Assembly: GCA_025093555.1 (NCBI GenBank)
Contig: JAIWNF010000076.1
Location: 62,001-126,000, forward strand
DNA length: 64,000 bases
From: Circinella umbellata
Taxonomy: Eukaryota > Mucoromycota > Mucoromycetes > Mucorales > Lichtheimiaceae
Direction of reading: 5' to 3'
Shown: one piece after another, positions 24,602 through 35,218 of the stretch
Position numbering within the stretch: position 1 is the stretch's first letter
Layout of the letters: each line of letters begins with the position of its first letter
The notes under the pieces: generated by a model
Told to the model about the DNA's origin: nothing
Database searches by the model: none
The model's input: only the letters and a program-made list of their open reading frames with translations
Position numbers and translations under genes: made by a program

Positions 24602-25591
24602 AGCAGATCAGTCAAACGTTGCTGCTGTGTATTTGGTAGATCAAAGATAGGAACACCTGCTAAGGGTGTGGTGGCAACAAATAGAGGGGTATCCATTACT
24701 ATCTTTGGTGCTATCTGCCATGGAGGTATTCTCGATTTGACTTTGAGAAAGCCTCAGCCTGTTCCTCGTCCAAAGAAAAGAAAGAGAAATAATGGCTCCA
24801 GCGAACAGATTCCTGAAGTAAATGCAAGAGTTGGAAGCAGAACGGAGCACTACATAAAATTTATTACTGGGTTAATGGATACTCTTGATGCTGATAATAT
24901 GAAGGGTAAATTCATTAACAAAATACAAGACATAAGTAGATTTATTAACAAAATACGAATCATAATCTCACATCTTTATAAACTAGGTTGTTATTTAGTA
25001 ATGGATAATGCACCAATCCACACAAACACCGACATTAGAAAGATGATTGAGGATCGTGGGTATAAGTGTGTTTATCTTCCACCATACCCACCATTCCTTA
25101 ACCCTATTGAAAAATTTTGGTCTAAAGTTAAGGCTGGTGTTAGGTTGTGAGGTGTACGATAGAATAATAGTTTAGTTCAACAATAAAATAAAATAAGAGA
25201 CGATGAGTCCTTTGAAACAGTGTTTATTCTTGAAAAAATAAGATAAAGATTATTATTCTATGTACGAGTTGGTCTATTTATATGAGTTGTTTATTATGAT
25301 GGGTTATCTCTGGTATGTCATCTGAAGAATGTATCTTAAAGAATGTTATCTTCAGGTATGATAACCTTATTCTTTGGAAGATCCTTTTTAGCTTTATTAG
25401 GGGTAGACCCTTAGAATCTCCGGTATTTTATACTCTTAATTCCAGGACACTACAGGTTGACTAAAGATGGCAGTTTAATCAGTAGAATAACGGAATCAAG
25501 CCTAACTGTCACTCCTGAACACTGTCAAGGGTGGATACACTATGCTATTCAGTTCTTTGATAGATGCAAAGCTGGTGAAGCCGATTTATAA
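24602..25591 (+). pseudogene. Tc1/mariner (IS630-type DDE) transposase relic, split by an LTR insertion
   Basis: The frame matches the C-terminal half of a Tc1-like transposase: KIGTPAKGVVATNRGVSITI, FGAICHGGILDL, VMDNAPIHT (second catalytic Asp) and LPPYPPFLNPIEKFWSKVK (third acid, Glu). An in-frame 81-nt intron is likely at 24906-24986 (GTAAAT...AAACTAG); removing it joins NMKG directly to CYLVMDNAP. After KAGVRL a 307-bp LTR interrupts the frame, which resumes in phase as TKDGSLISRITESSLTVTPE to the stop at 25589-25591. The N-terminal helix-turn-helix part and the first catalytic Asp are not recognisable upstream, so the enzyme would be inactive. No terminal inverted repeats were found. 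Confidence 0.85.
25148..25454. mobile_element. Solo LTR, 307 bp, with 5-bp target duplication
   Basis: Begins TGAGGTGTAC and ends GGACACTACA, the TG...CA termini of retrotransposon LTRs. It is flanked by identical GGTTG at 25143-25147 and 25455-25459. Removing it and one GGTTG restores the transposase frame. Internal AATAAAATAAAAT near the 5' end could act as a poly(A) signal. No internal retroelement sequence is present, so it is a solo LTR from recombination between two LTRs. Confidence 0.82.
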
Positions 25592-25917
25592 TTAAACAGC
25601 ATGCCTTTTTTGCTTTGTTTTATCAAGATTAAGATTATATTTAATTAGCTGATATCTGATCAATGCTTTAGAAAATATATTGTTATACATAGTTATTTCT
25701 GAATAAACTTAATCTTCGATACGGTTGTCATGTATATTTAAGAACGTCATCCACTTTCGAAATGATTTTATGTACGTACGCAAAAAAAAAAATTCATAAT
25801 GTGCAAAAGCAGTCTAAAAATCCAGTAAATCACTAAAGAATATCGCCTAATAATTAAGAGCGCGAAATAGTATATTATAGTCATGAATACGTAGCACAGT
25901 GCAATAATAGCACACAC

Positions 25918-27030
25918 AAGTTTTCTAGCAACATCACAAACAATTCCCAGATTTAAAAGTGATGAAAACAGTTACACAGCATTACTTTCTTACTGAAATT
26001 GACTTTTTTTTTTTATTTCGTGTTATTCTAAATTATTGTGCATTAAAAACTGACATGATTTCATATATACATTATAGCAGATAAATACAAATAAAGTGTT
26101 TCCACGTCTTCAATCATTGATTTTTTCAATCAATGTGTTTAATACGTATTGAATTGATTAGGTTGATTTGTTTTCCTTTCTTATAGACTTTTTTTGAGTT
26201 CCTCTCTTTCTTGCCTTCAAATTTAACTCTCTTCATAGTTCGTTGGTATCCTACGTAATTGTTCCATTTACCATTTTCTTCTATTAGCTCGTGCTCTCCT
26301 TGGTCTATTTATTGGCACGTTATATCTTGAAGCTTTAACAAAACTATTATCATTCAAATAGAATCGGGGGTTTTCCATCTGCTTGCTTTTTTTTTCCGAA
26401 TCAATCGCTCATATCGTCAATAATATGTCGAATATATGAGCTACACTATCATTCGATGCTTGCAGTAGAAATCCAAAAGGTCCCCCCCCCAAAAAAAAAT
26501 CGTCCTTAATTATGCGTGCAGCATAGACTGAGCAAGTTTAATGGACTGGCACTTGCGTTTGAATCGAAGTTGCTTGTGTTGAATGATTTTAGTAATTGCA
26601 TTTTGGTGATCAGATGTAAAACTTGAGTTGGTTACATATAAAAAGCACACACTAGCCCAATCAGGACTTGAAGAGACCTGCACAGTGGTATTTTGAAAGT
26701 AACATTATCATACCATTCAATACAATCTCTTCTAAAAAATTAATCTTTACGTAAATTCAGTTACATACCATCGATATTCCATTTTTTCGGGTGATTGTTT
26801 TGAATAATAAAGACCAGTATTCACGAAAATCTCGGTTACTAGTAATGGTTGAAACAATCAATTCTTTGTTATCCGCAACAAAATTGGCGAGTGACAGAGA
26901 TTCAGTTTTGTTATCTAAAATATAAACCTCTATGACTGTTCAAATAAACGTTTGTATCTTTGAGTCGCTATTACGTACAAAAGACATGGCTATATTCATT
27001 GCCTGTCATGAAAAGAAATCCTTACCTTGT
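25918..27030. repeat. Direct repeat, left copy (pairs with about 34101-35218)
   Basis: About 1.1 kb matches the region 8171 bp to the right with few differences; for example ATAAAGTGTT at 26091 and 34262, and TTACCTTG at 27022 and 35193, give the same offset. It covers the 3' flank, all coding exons and the first intron of the left palindrome gene. Confidence 0.9.
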
Positions 27031-27044
27031 TCGTGAGTAGACAT
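26510..27044 (-). CDS. Left gene of the palindromic pair: short protein of unknown function, 117 aa
   Basis: Three exons (27026-27044, 26769-26935, 26510-26677) in frame. The protein starts MSTHEQVIEVYILDNKTESL, continues SLANFVADNKELI and NRDFREYWSLLFK, then PDWASVCFLYVTN. It is closely related to the first 100 residues of the right gene (30209-32206), but after this common part it runs into a short unrelated tail (QHKQLRFKRKCQ) and stops. It is therefore a 3'-truncated paralogue that still has an intact start, promoter and splice sites. Whether it is translated is unknown. It shares its entire upstream DNA and first intron with the right gene in inverted orientation. Function not known; the N-terminal domain resembles no catalytic family I recognise. 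Confidence 0.6.
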
Positions 27045-28180
27045 GGTAAAATAGGTAAAGAGGTGAAGTTTCGCGTACAAGAAATTTTTTGAGACAGGTC
27101 TAGATTTTATAGCACTCCACCATCTTGTTATCTAGTGTAAGATATGATAATCCTCCAAATTAGAATACACCAACTAAGAAGTTGATTATTTTTTATTTTC
27201 ACTGTTATAATGCGCTCAATTCATAGATACTCCCTCATTTTTGTTGTATTCGATCTTACATCGCCGTGTGAAAATCAACTCTCATATGGCATACTTGTGT
27301 AAAAATAATAATAAATAAAACAACAAATATGCAATGTATTTATTATATTTCACATGTTTTTATTATTATCTGTAATTGAATGAGAGCAGAACATAACAGA
27401 ACAGAAAATAACAATACAAATTTTTGCATATCAGCAAAATGCCTTTACATCAAGTTGAAAAACGAGGCGACGCGGAAGGTGTCGTGATTAATAATTCTCA
27501 TGTTTCCTCTTTTATACGTATATGCATTACCCAATTTTTTTTGTTTACCCTCCTTAACTCGTCTTATTATCCATTACGTCGGTAATAGTTTGTTTATGAG
27601 AATATATAGCATGAAAATTAAGTATCATACTGTTTGCATATTATTTATAACTTCATGAAAATACACCAACTATAATTGTCGCATCCATTTATTAGTATGG
27701 CTATATAACACTTCTCTTTATAGTATTTATTAGTAGTAATTTTTTTTCCATAGATACGACTATTTTTTATTGTTGGGTCAATATCCGACCATTTACCATT
27801 AATTAATTATTTACATAGCATATACGTACCATAATAAACTAATGACTTATTATATTACTCTCTCATTCTATTATTTCAATTTATAATATGACGCAGAGAG
27901 AAACATCACATCATTCTGTGAGCTCCAAACGTTTGACTTTATTCTTACAGGTTAATTATCACAAACCATAAATGTATAAAAGAAACATAATATATTATTA
28001 AGCTTTAATAAGCGCTGTTTTTTATTATTGGTTAAGAAATGTTACCCTGATGGCATAATTGTATATAGAATGAGCAGTTCAGTGCAATGGTTTTGCTTCA
28101 AAACTAGTACAAGAAACTTTAAAAGTAAGATGGAACGGGAAACACGAAAAAAGGTGCACAATCAAAAAGGTGTACTTTTT
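26930..28180. repeat. Left arm of the large palindrome, about 1.25 kb
   Basis: It pairs with 29073-30323. Matching positions always sum to 57253 (27044/30209, 27920/29333, 28180/29073), so the arms have no net insertion or deletion, and every segment compared was identical. The outer limit is where exon 2 of the two genes begins to differ. Confidence 0.95.
27105..27111 (-). promoter_or_regulatory. TATA box of the left palindrome gene
   Basis: TATAAAA on the minus strand, 61-67 bp upstream of the start codon. It is the mirror image of 30142-30148. Its position suits a TATA element. Confidence 0.5.
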
Positions 28181-29072
28181 AAAAGAGCGACATGAATAGC
28201 AAAAAAAAGTACACTTGTTTTATTTTTTTCCTATAACACTCGAACCTCAAACCATCCCTTATTATCTATAAAATTACATAGATTCTGTAACATACCCTTA
28301 TCAGCGTCCGGAAGTAGTAGTGTAGCTACTGATTTTGACAACGAAAAGAAAAAGTAATATTTGATTCATCCAGAACACGAGATATGGAACAACCTGCTAC
28401 AAGAGGTTATCATAGAGTTGGATGGTATTTTTTTGACCTCACTGTCTATTATAAAGCTACATGAAGATATACCTTCACAAAAACATCTTACTCTATAAGA
28501 TACTATATGTTTTTTAGGCAGTTGGTACATACAAGTGTCATAGAAATTTACAAGATACCAAATAGATAGGAATGTAATATAATATAATAAACAGCACCAA
28601 ATATTATAAAACAAAAAGGTAGAAAACTGAATGACTTGTACGTCAAAATTTTGAATCAAAAACTAATCATAAAGATTAATAACCAGCACTCTCTAATAAT
28701 CAATATAACTGTAAAATAAGGTCAAGATCACCATAAAAATTAGCAATATTTTGACCATACATAATATTTTATTAAATATAAAGCTACGTACTAGAATATA
28801 AAGTACAATGTATGATTTTATGTTTGGTATAAAAATAACTGATTTGATTTCTGTTTTTTCATATGACATAAAGTATAAAATTATAACACTATTTTTCATT
28901 ATATGAAAGATAAAAACGTAATATTTCTTCTGAAATTATTTTTATTTGATTCAGTAAATATTTGGTTTTGAAAAAATACTTTGAGATATTGTGTAGAAAG
29001 GTGCATCAAGTCTACGATGAAGCCATAGAACCCAATTGTACACCTTTTTTATGACTGGAATTGCGGAATTTC
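28181..29072. other. Spacer at the centre of the palindrome, 892 bp
   Basis: Non-repeated AT-rich DNA between the arms. No supported gene. Near its right end TACACCTTTTTT occurs (about 29039) next to the arm's own TACACCTTTTTG, suggesting a short local duplication at the arm boundary. Confidence 0.6.
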
Positions 29073-30323
29073 AAAAAGTACACCTTTTTGATTGTGCACC
29101 TTTTTTCGTGTTTCCCGTTCCATCTTACTTTTAAAGTTTCTTGTACTAGTTTTGAAGCAAAACCATTGCACTGAACTGCTCATTCTATATACAATTATGC
29201 CATCAGGGTAACATTTCTTAACCAATAATAAAAAACAGCGCTTATTAAAGCTTAATAATATATTATGTTTCTTTTATACATTTATGGTTTGTGATAATTA
29301 ACCTGTAAGAATAAAGTCAAACGTTTGGAGCTCACAGAATGATGTGATGTTTCTCTCTGCGTCATATTATAAATTGAAATAATAGAATGAGAGAGTAATA
29401 TAATAAGTCATTAGTTTATTATGGTACGTATATGCTATGTAAATAATTAATTAATGGTAAATGGTCGGATATTGACCCAACAATAAAAAATAGTCGTATC
29501 TATGGAAAAAAAATTACTACTAATAAATACTATAAAGAGAAGTGTTATATAGCCATACTAATAAATGGATGCGACAATTATAGTTGGTGTATTTTCATGA
29601 AGTTATAAATAATATGCAAACAGTATGATACTTAATTTTCATGCTATATATTCTCATAAACAAACTATTACCGACGTAATGGATAATAAGACGAGTTAAG
29701 GAGGGTAAACAAAAAAAATTGGGTAATGCATATACGTATAAAAGAGGAAACATGAGAATTATTAATCACGACACCTTCCGCGTCGCCTCGTTTTTCAACT
29801 TGATGTAAAGGCATTTTGCTGATATGCAAAAATTTGTATTGTTATTTTCTGTTCTGTTATGTTCTGCTCTCATTCAATTACAGATAATAATAAAAACATG
29901 TGAAATATAATAAATACATTGCATATTTGTTGTTTTATTTATTATTATTTTTACACAAGTATGCCATATGAGAGTTGATTTTCACACGGCGATGTAAGAT
30001 CGAATACAACAAAAATGAGGGAGTATCTATGAATTGAGCGCATTATAACAGTGAAAATAAAAAATAATCAACTTCTTAGTTGGTGTATTCTAATTTGGAG
30101 GATTATCATATCTTACACTAGATAACAAGATGGTGGAGTGCTATAAAATCTAGACCTGTCTCAAAAAATTTCTTGTACGCGAAACTTCACCTCTTTACCT
30201 ATTTTACCATGTCTACTCACGAACAAGGTAAGGATTTCTTTTCATGACAGGCAATGAATATAGCCATGTCTTTTGTACGTAATAGCGACTCAAAGATACA
30301 AACGTTTATTTGAACAGTCATAG
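29073..30323. repeat. Right arm of the large palindrome, about 1.25 kb
   Basis: Inverted copy of 26930-28180. It contains the promoter, first exon and first intron of the right gene. Confidence 0.95.
30142..30148 (+). promoter_or_regulatory. TATA box of the right palindrome gene
   Basis: TATAAAA 61-67 bp upstream of the ATG at 30209, within the duplicated arm. Confidence 0.5.
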
Positions 30324-32206
30324 AGGCTTATATATTAAATCACCAAACTGAACCTCTTTCACTCGCCAATTTTGTTGCGGATAACAAAGAGTTGATTGCT
30401 TCGACCATTCCAAATAACCGAGATTTTCGTGAATACTGGTCTTTATTATTCAAAACAACCGCCCGGAAACATGGAAAATCAATGGTATGTAACTAAATTT
30501 GAAAATTTATTTGTATTGCATAGTATAATAATGTAGTTTTCAAAATACCATTTTGCAGATCTCTTGCAGTCCCGATTGGGCTAGTGTGTGCTTTCTATAC
30601 GTAACAAATTTAAATTTTTCATCTCATCGTGAAAATACAACACCATCAAGACCATCCGCCACACGTAGCTCTGATTCAAACACTACTACTACTACTACTA
30701 CTTCATATTTATTGAAGCCTGATGATAAAAAGAAAATCGAAGAGATGTTTGGTTCTATAATGAGAGACAAAAATAAACTTTGGCACTTAAAAACTGGTAC
30801 TATTGTAGAAGAGAAGATGAAACAACATGGATTGAAGTGTAACTTTGAACAGTAAGTAGTTTATTTTTTTTATCATCGTAGTTGTTTTTCCAGTTCCAAA
30901 CTAATCAAGCAATATCTATTTGGTAATAATATTTTAATGACGAAAAGAACTAGTGCTAATTACTTTTACACTATATTTAGCCCTTGTCATTCATTAATAT
31001 TTGATCCTTGGGATGAAACGTGGTCGCAATATTTTACAGAAGATGAACTTGATGAGATTATCTCATATAATAAACCCAATACCCTTTCACTACCTCTACC
31101 GCTTCAAGAATATATCGATAAATTTATCCATACGGTATGTTTGTTTAATGGATAAATGTGCTCTGTCTGTTGATTACAAAAATTTACTAATACCAATAAT
31201 ATCATTGCTAGAATACTTTGGATGAAATACGAGATATTTTGATTAAAAACCCATTTCACCCACTCAATGACCCTGAATTACACTGGATGGAAACATCTAT
31301 TTCAAAAGCATTGGATCTCTTGTACTATGATACTGTTCACAAGTATCAAAGTGAGGCGGACTTGATGAAACGAATATGGTGTTTTATCGATTGCGCATTC
31401 GATACTGGTGAAGTCAAGGTAGTCGCATAAGTTATTACCTATGTTATTATGATGGATGTATCATTGAATATTAAACTTACAGAATAACGGATGTATATAC
31501 ACTTTATTAGTGGTGAATGTGTCTCCAAGTCCTCGTCATTACGGCGCAATATTAATCGAATTATACCAGGAATTGATTCCTTGCAACGAAAGAAAACTGG
31601 TTCAAAAGTGGATCTTTTATTCACAACCAAAATCAATGAGTTAGGAGCTGCAGAAGCTGGAAAACAAACAGATACAAACACCACCAAGGCTACTATGGAA
31701 TACGGGATTAAAACACCAAAAGTATTAAAAGATATGTTGTACGATGCAGTAGAAAGAAATGTATCATCGCTACGCGATATTCGAACGTTCGGATTTATTA
31801 TTGCCGGTAAACTCCCACACGATATAAAATAATAGAAGGGACAGATGATTTTTTTTTTGAAATCTAATAAGCTATGTTTTTTATTATAGGCTTAGAAATA
31901 TTGCCAATGGTGATGGATTGCCCTCGTGGTACGGTATGTAGGATAAACAGATCATCGCATTGGCATTGCTTTCCAACTACTGCAAGAAATTTTAAAAATA
32001 GGATGGAAGCATTATTCCGTATGGTATATAGCACAAAAACAAGCATGCAAATTGTATTGGATAAGTTAGATGATAAACCTATGAACGTTTCATTTGTAAA
32101 ACACAGCTCACCTATCCCTCCTTCGTTCACTCCTTCCGTTGAAGTTTCTAAGAAAAGAAAAGTACCTAAAACAGATTCAGCTGAATCATCATCATCATCA
32201 ACATAA
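30209..32206 (+). CDS. Right gene of the palindromic pair: accessory protein of unknown function, 477 aa
   Basis: Seven exons (30209-30227, 30318-30484, 30559-30851, 30981-31134, 31212-31418, 31530-31806, 31890-32206) give one open frame. The sixth exon uses an AAG acceptor at 31529; the more usual CAG at about 31482 would break the frame. The N-terminal part (MSTHEQVIEAYIL, NRDFREYWSLLFK, PDWASVCFLY) is shared with the left gene. A T-tract and S-rich linker leads to an acidic region (FDPWDETWSQYF, EDELDEIISYNK). The C-terminal half carries SSSLRRNINR, KVDLLFTTKINELG and AAEAGK. The ordering KVD...E...E-x-x-K recalls restriction-nuclease-fold enzymes, but this is a weak inference. The tail has a nuclear-localisation-like KKRKVPK. 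I recall similar proteins as an expanded family in Mucorales; function unassigned. Confidence 0.75.
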
Positions 32207-33167
32207 CTAATATTAATTCTTCTTATAATGTATTATAACCCCACTTTATTTTTTTTTCAAGTTGCCATCAAATTTACACACATGTACAGTGTTTTATAAC
32301 ACATCATTTTTCATTATGTCTTAAAATTATAATATTTTCTATCTATATTCTCATATCACACACAAATAAACATATAACTCCTACAAAGCTATTTGTACAA
32401 TACAATAGCACTTACATATACACAAGTAAAAAAGTTGTTTCGATTTACGTTTTGTGCGTCTTTCTTCCTCTTCTTTATCATTAACGCTGCTCTGCATTTC
32501 GATCCTGGCTATTTTTTAACCTTCAAAAAAAAATTCTATCCAATTAAATGAATTGTGGTACAACGCGGCAAGAACAAATCAAACAACAAGTGTTTATCAG
32601 GATACAACATCAAAACCTATAATATACTATCACTTGGTGTAAGCAGTATTCCACAGCCTATTTTTGATCTGGTAGGTCTGTTAAAATTACTATGTATGTA
32701 TTGATACGTATGGATAGGGAAATATCAGCCACGTGCTAGTATCAAGAAGTGTTTGCAAATTCCGACGATCATGATGAATTATAATATGATACAATAGCTG
32801 TTATGATCATCTTTTATTATCATTATCATTCCGTAGTATCAATCTTTTTCTGAAAATAAAACAAAAAGTCTAAAAATTAGCATAACATAGTGAGCTTTTT
32901 TCCGAATCGCTTTATAGTACAAAGTAATCTATGAAAGTGCTTTGGATAGGTTCGCTGAAGTAGAATTTTCAGCCATTTACTCCATCCCAATTAGTAGATC
33001 CTCAATGTACATTTGTATGTGTTTTGATACCACCCATCCATACCCAATGGTAAACCTTTGGTTAGAATGTTTGGAATAGCAAAGAGCTAAGGAAAAAATA
33101 AAAGTTGTCTCATATACCAGGTTTCCTTGTATTCCTTGTTTGGATTACGTATATATCCTTTCAGAAA
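32207..33167. other. Intergenic, nothing recognised
   Basis: 3' flank of the right palindrome gene and AT-rich DNA without coding or repeat structure that I can see. Confidence 0.5.
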
Positions 33168-33716
33168 ATAAAGATAGAGAGGGGCAGAGAAAGCTTCCTG
33201 GTGTCAACCAAGCCGGTTCCACTCGGACTATTTGACTAAGTAGAAAAGACTAAGGCCCATGCCTTTATTAATAAAGAAGAAATAAATATAAAAAAAAAAA
33301 TACGCAAAAATAGAGAGGGACACAGAAAGCTTCTCGATATTAATCAAGCCGGTTCCCGGTATCATCTACTTCCACTCGGACTATTTGACCAAGTAGAGAA
33401 GGCCAAGGTCCAAGCCCTTCTTATTAATAAAAAAATAAATAAATAAATAAAAATACGCAAAGATAGAGAGGGGTAGAGAAAGCTTCCTGGTGTCAACCAA
33501 GCCAGTTCCACTCGGACTATTTGACTAAGTAGAGAAGACTAAGGCCCATGCCTTTATTAATAAAGAAAAAAAAATATAAAAAAAAATACGCAAAAATAGA
33601 GAGGGACACAGAAAGCTTCTCGATATCAACCAAGCCGGTTCCCAGTATCATCTACTTCCACTCGGACTATTTGACCAAGTAGAGAAGGCCAAGGTCCAAG
33701 CCCTTAATCTAGAAGC
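33168..33716. repeat. Four-unit alternating tandem repeat (A-B-A-B)
   Basis: Units of roughly 130-150 bp begin AGATAGAGAGGGG (A; about 33172 and 33461) or AATAGAGAGGGACACAG (B; about 33309 and 33595). All contain AAGCTTC, AAGCCGGTTCC or a close variant, CCACTCGGACTATTTGAC and AAGTAGA. B has about 19 extra bases (GGTATCATCTACTTCC). Each unit ends in an A/T-rich spacer with ATACGCAAA. The A-B dimer has therefore been duplicated as a whole. No frame is open across units. Confidence 0.85.
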
Positions 33717-34100
33717 GAGAAAAAGAAAAAAACAGATCATGCCAGCTAAATAATATTTGTTGACTATGAAGTAAACCCATCAGCCTTGCTAACATCTTTT
33801 GGTAAGCGAGCCATTCAAAGATATCTACAGGGACAATTTGTAAATGATTTCTAGTATAAATAACTAATGCTTTTTATTCAAAATGGAATTAATTACATTC
33901 CAATCAGCATAACAACGTAACGAATATATAAAAAAAATGAAGATTACCATTTATCGAAATGAGGTGTCTAAACACGTAAAGTGCTCACCGTACAATTTAT
34001 TGTAAAATTGAGGGCTCGTCTTTTTGCAACCCTCCCTCTGAAGTCGGGCCCCGAAAACTTTTGGGAAATGCCTGGGCAGTCGTAAAATAAATTACTATAG

Positions 34101-35218
34101 TCACAAGTTTTCTAGCGACATCTCAAACAATTCCCAGATATAATATAACAAGAAGAAAATAACACTGTAAAAAGACTTTTTTTTTAATTCTTGTTGTTCT
34201 AAATTATTGTGCATTAAAAACTGACATGATTTCATATATACATTATAGCAGATAAATACAAATAAAGTGTTTCCATGTCTTCAATCATTGGTTTTTTCAA
34301 TCAATGTGTTTAATATGTATTGAATTGATTAGATTGATTTGTTTTCCTTTCTTATAGACTTTTTTTGAGTTCCTCTCTTTCTTGCCTTCAAATTTAACTC
34401 TCTTCATAGTTCGTTGGTATCCTACGTAATTGTTCCATTTACCATTTTCTTCTATTAGCTCGTGCTCTCCTTGGTCTATTTATTGGCACGTTATATCTTG
34501 AAGCTTTAACAAAACTATTATCATTCAAATAGAATCGGGGGTTTTCCATCTGCTTGCTTTTTTTTTCCGAATCAATCGCTCATATCGTCAATAATATGTC
34601 GAATATATGAGCTACACTATCATTCGATGCTTGCAGTAGAAATCCAAAAGGTCCCCCCCCCAAAAAAAAAATCGTTCTTAATTATGCGTGCAGCATAGAC
34701 TGAGCAAGTTTAATGGACTGGCACTTGCGTTTGAATCGAAGTTGCTTGTGTTGAATGATTTTAGTAATTGCATTTTGGTGATCAGATGTAAAACTTGAGT
34801 TGGTTACATATAAAAAGCACACACTAGCCCAATCAGGACTTGAAGAGACCTGCACAGTGGTATTTTGAAAGTAACATTATCATACCATTCAATACAATCT
34901 CTTCTAAAAAATTAATCTTTACGTAAATTCAGTTACATACCATCGATATTCCATTTTTTCGGGTGATTGTTTTGAATAATAAAGACCAATATTCACGAAA
35001 ATCTCGGTTACTGGTAATGGTCGAAGCAACCAACTTTTTGTTATCCGCAACAAAATTGGCGAGTGAAAGAGATTCAGTTTGGTAATTAAGATATAAACCT
35101 CTATGACTGTTGAAATAAACCTTTGTATCTTTGAGTCACTATCACGTACAAAAGACATGGTTATATTCATTGCCTGCCATGAAAACAATTATTTACCTTG
35201 TTCGCAAGTGGTCTTGGT
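34101..35218. repeat. Direct repeat, right copy (pairs with 25918-27030)
   Basis: Same order and orientation as the left copy at a constant offset of 8171 bp. The similarity stops abruptly on both sides, so it is a segmental copy of the left gene with its 3' flank but without the palindrome arm. Confidence 0.9.
34681..35215 (-). pseudogene. Third, broken copy of the palindrome gene
   Basis: Corresponds exon for exon to 26510-27044. The start codon is lost (the MSTHEQ equivalent no longer begins with ATG). Exon 2 lacks one base relative to the intact copies just after VIEVYIL, which shifts the frame. The splice donor GTATGT after the second exon is kept. No TATA box or arm sequence lies upstream. 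It is a non-functional remnant. Confidence 0.8.

Noticed and set aside
30228..30330. Apparent in-frame stop (TGA) near the start of the right palindrome gene
   Set aside because: It lies inside the first intron (GTAAGG...GAACAG); the true junction joins MSTHEQ to VIEAYIL without a stop. The same applies to the left gene.
33168..33716. Possible tRNA genes or tRNA-derived SINEs because of GGTTCC blocks
   Set aside because: No cloverleaf could be formed by eye and no proper A box precedes the putative B box.
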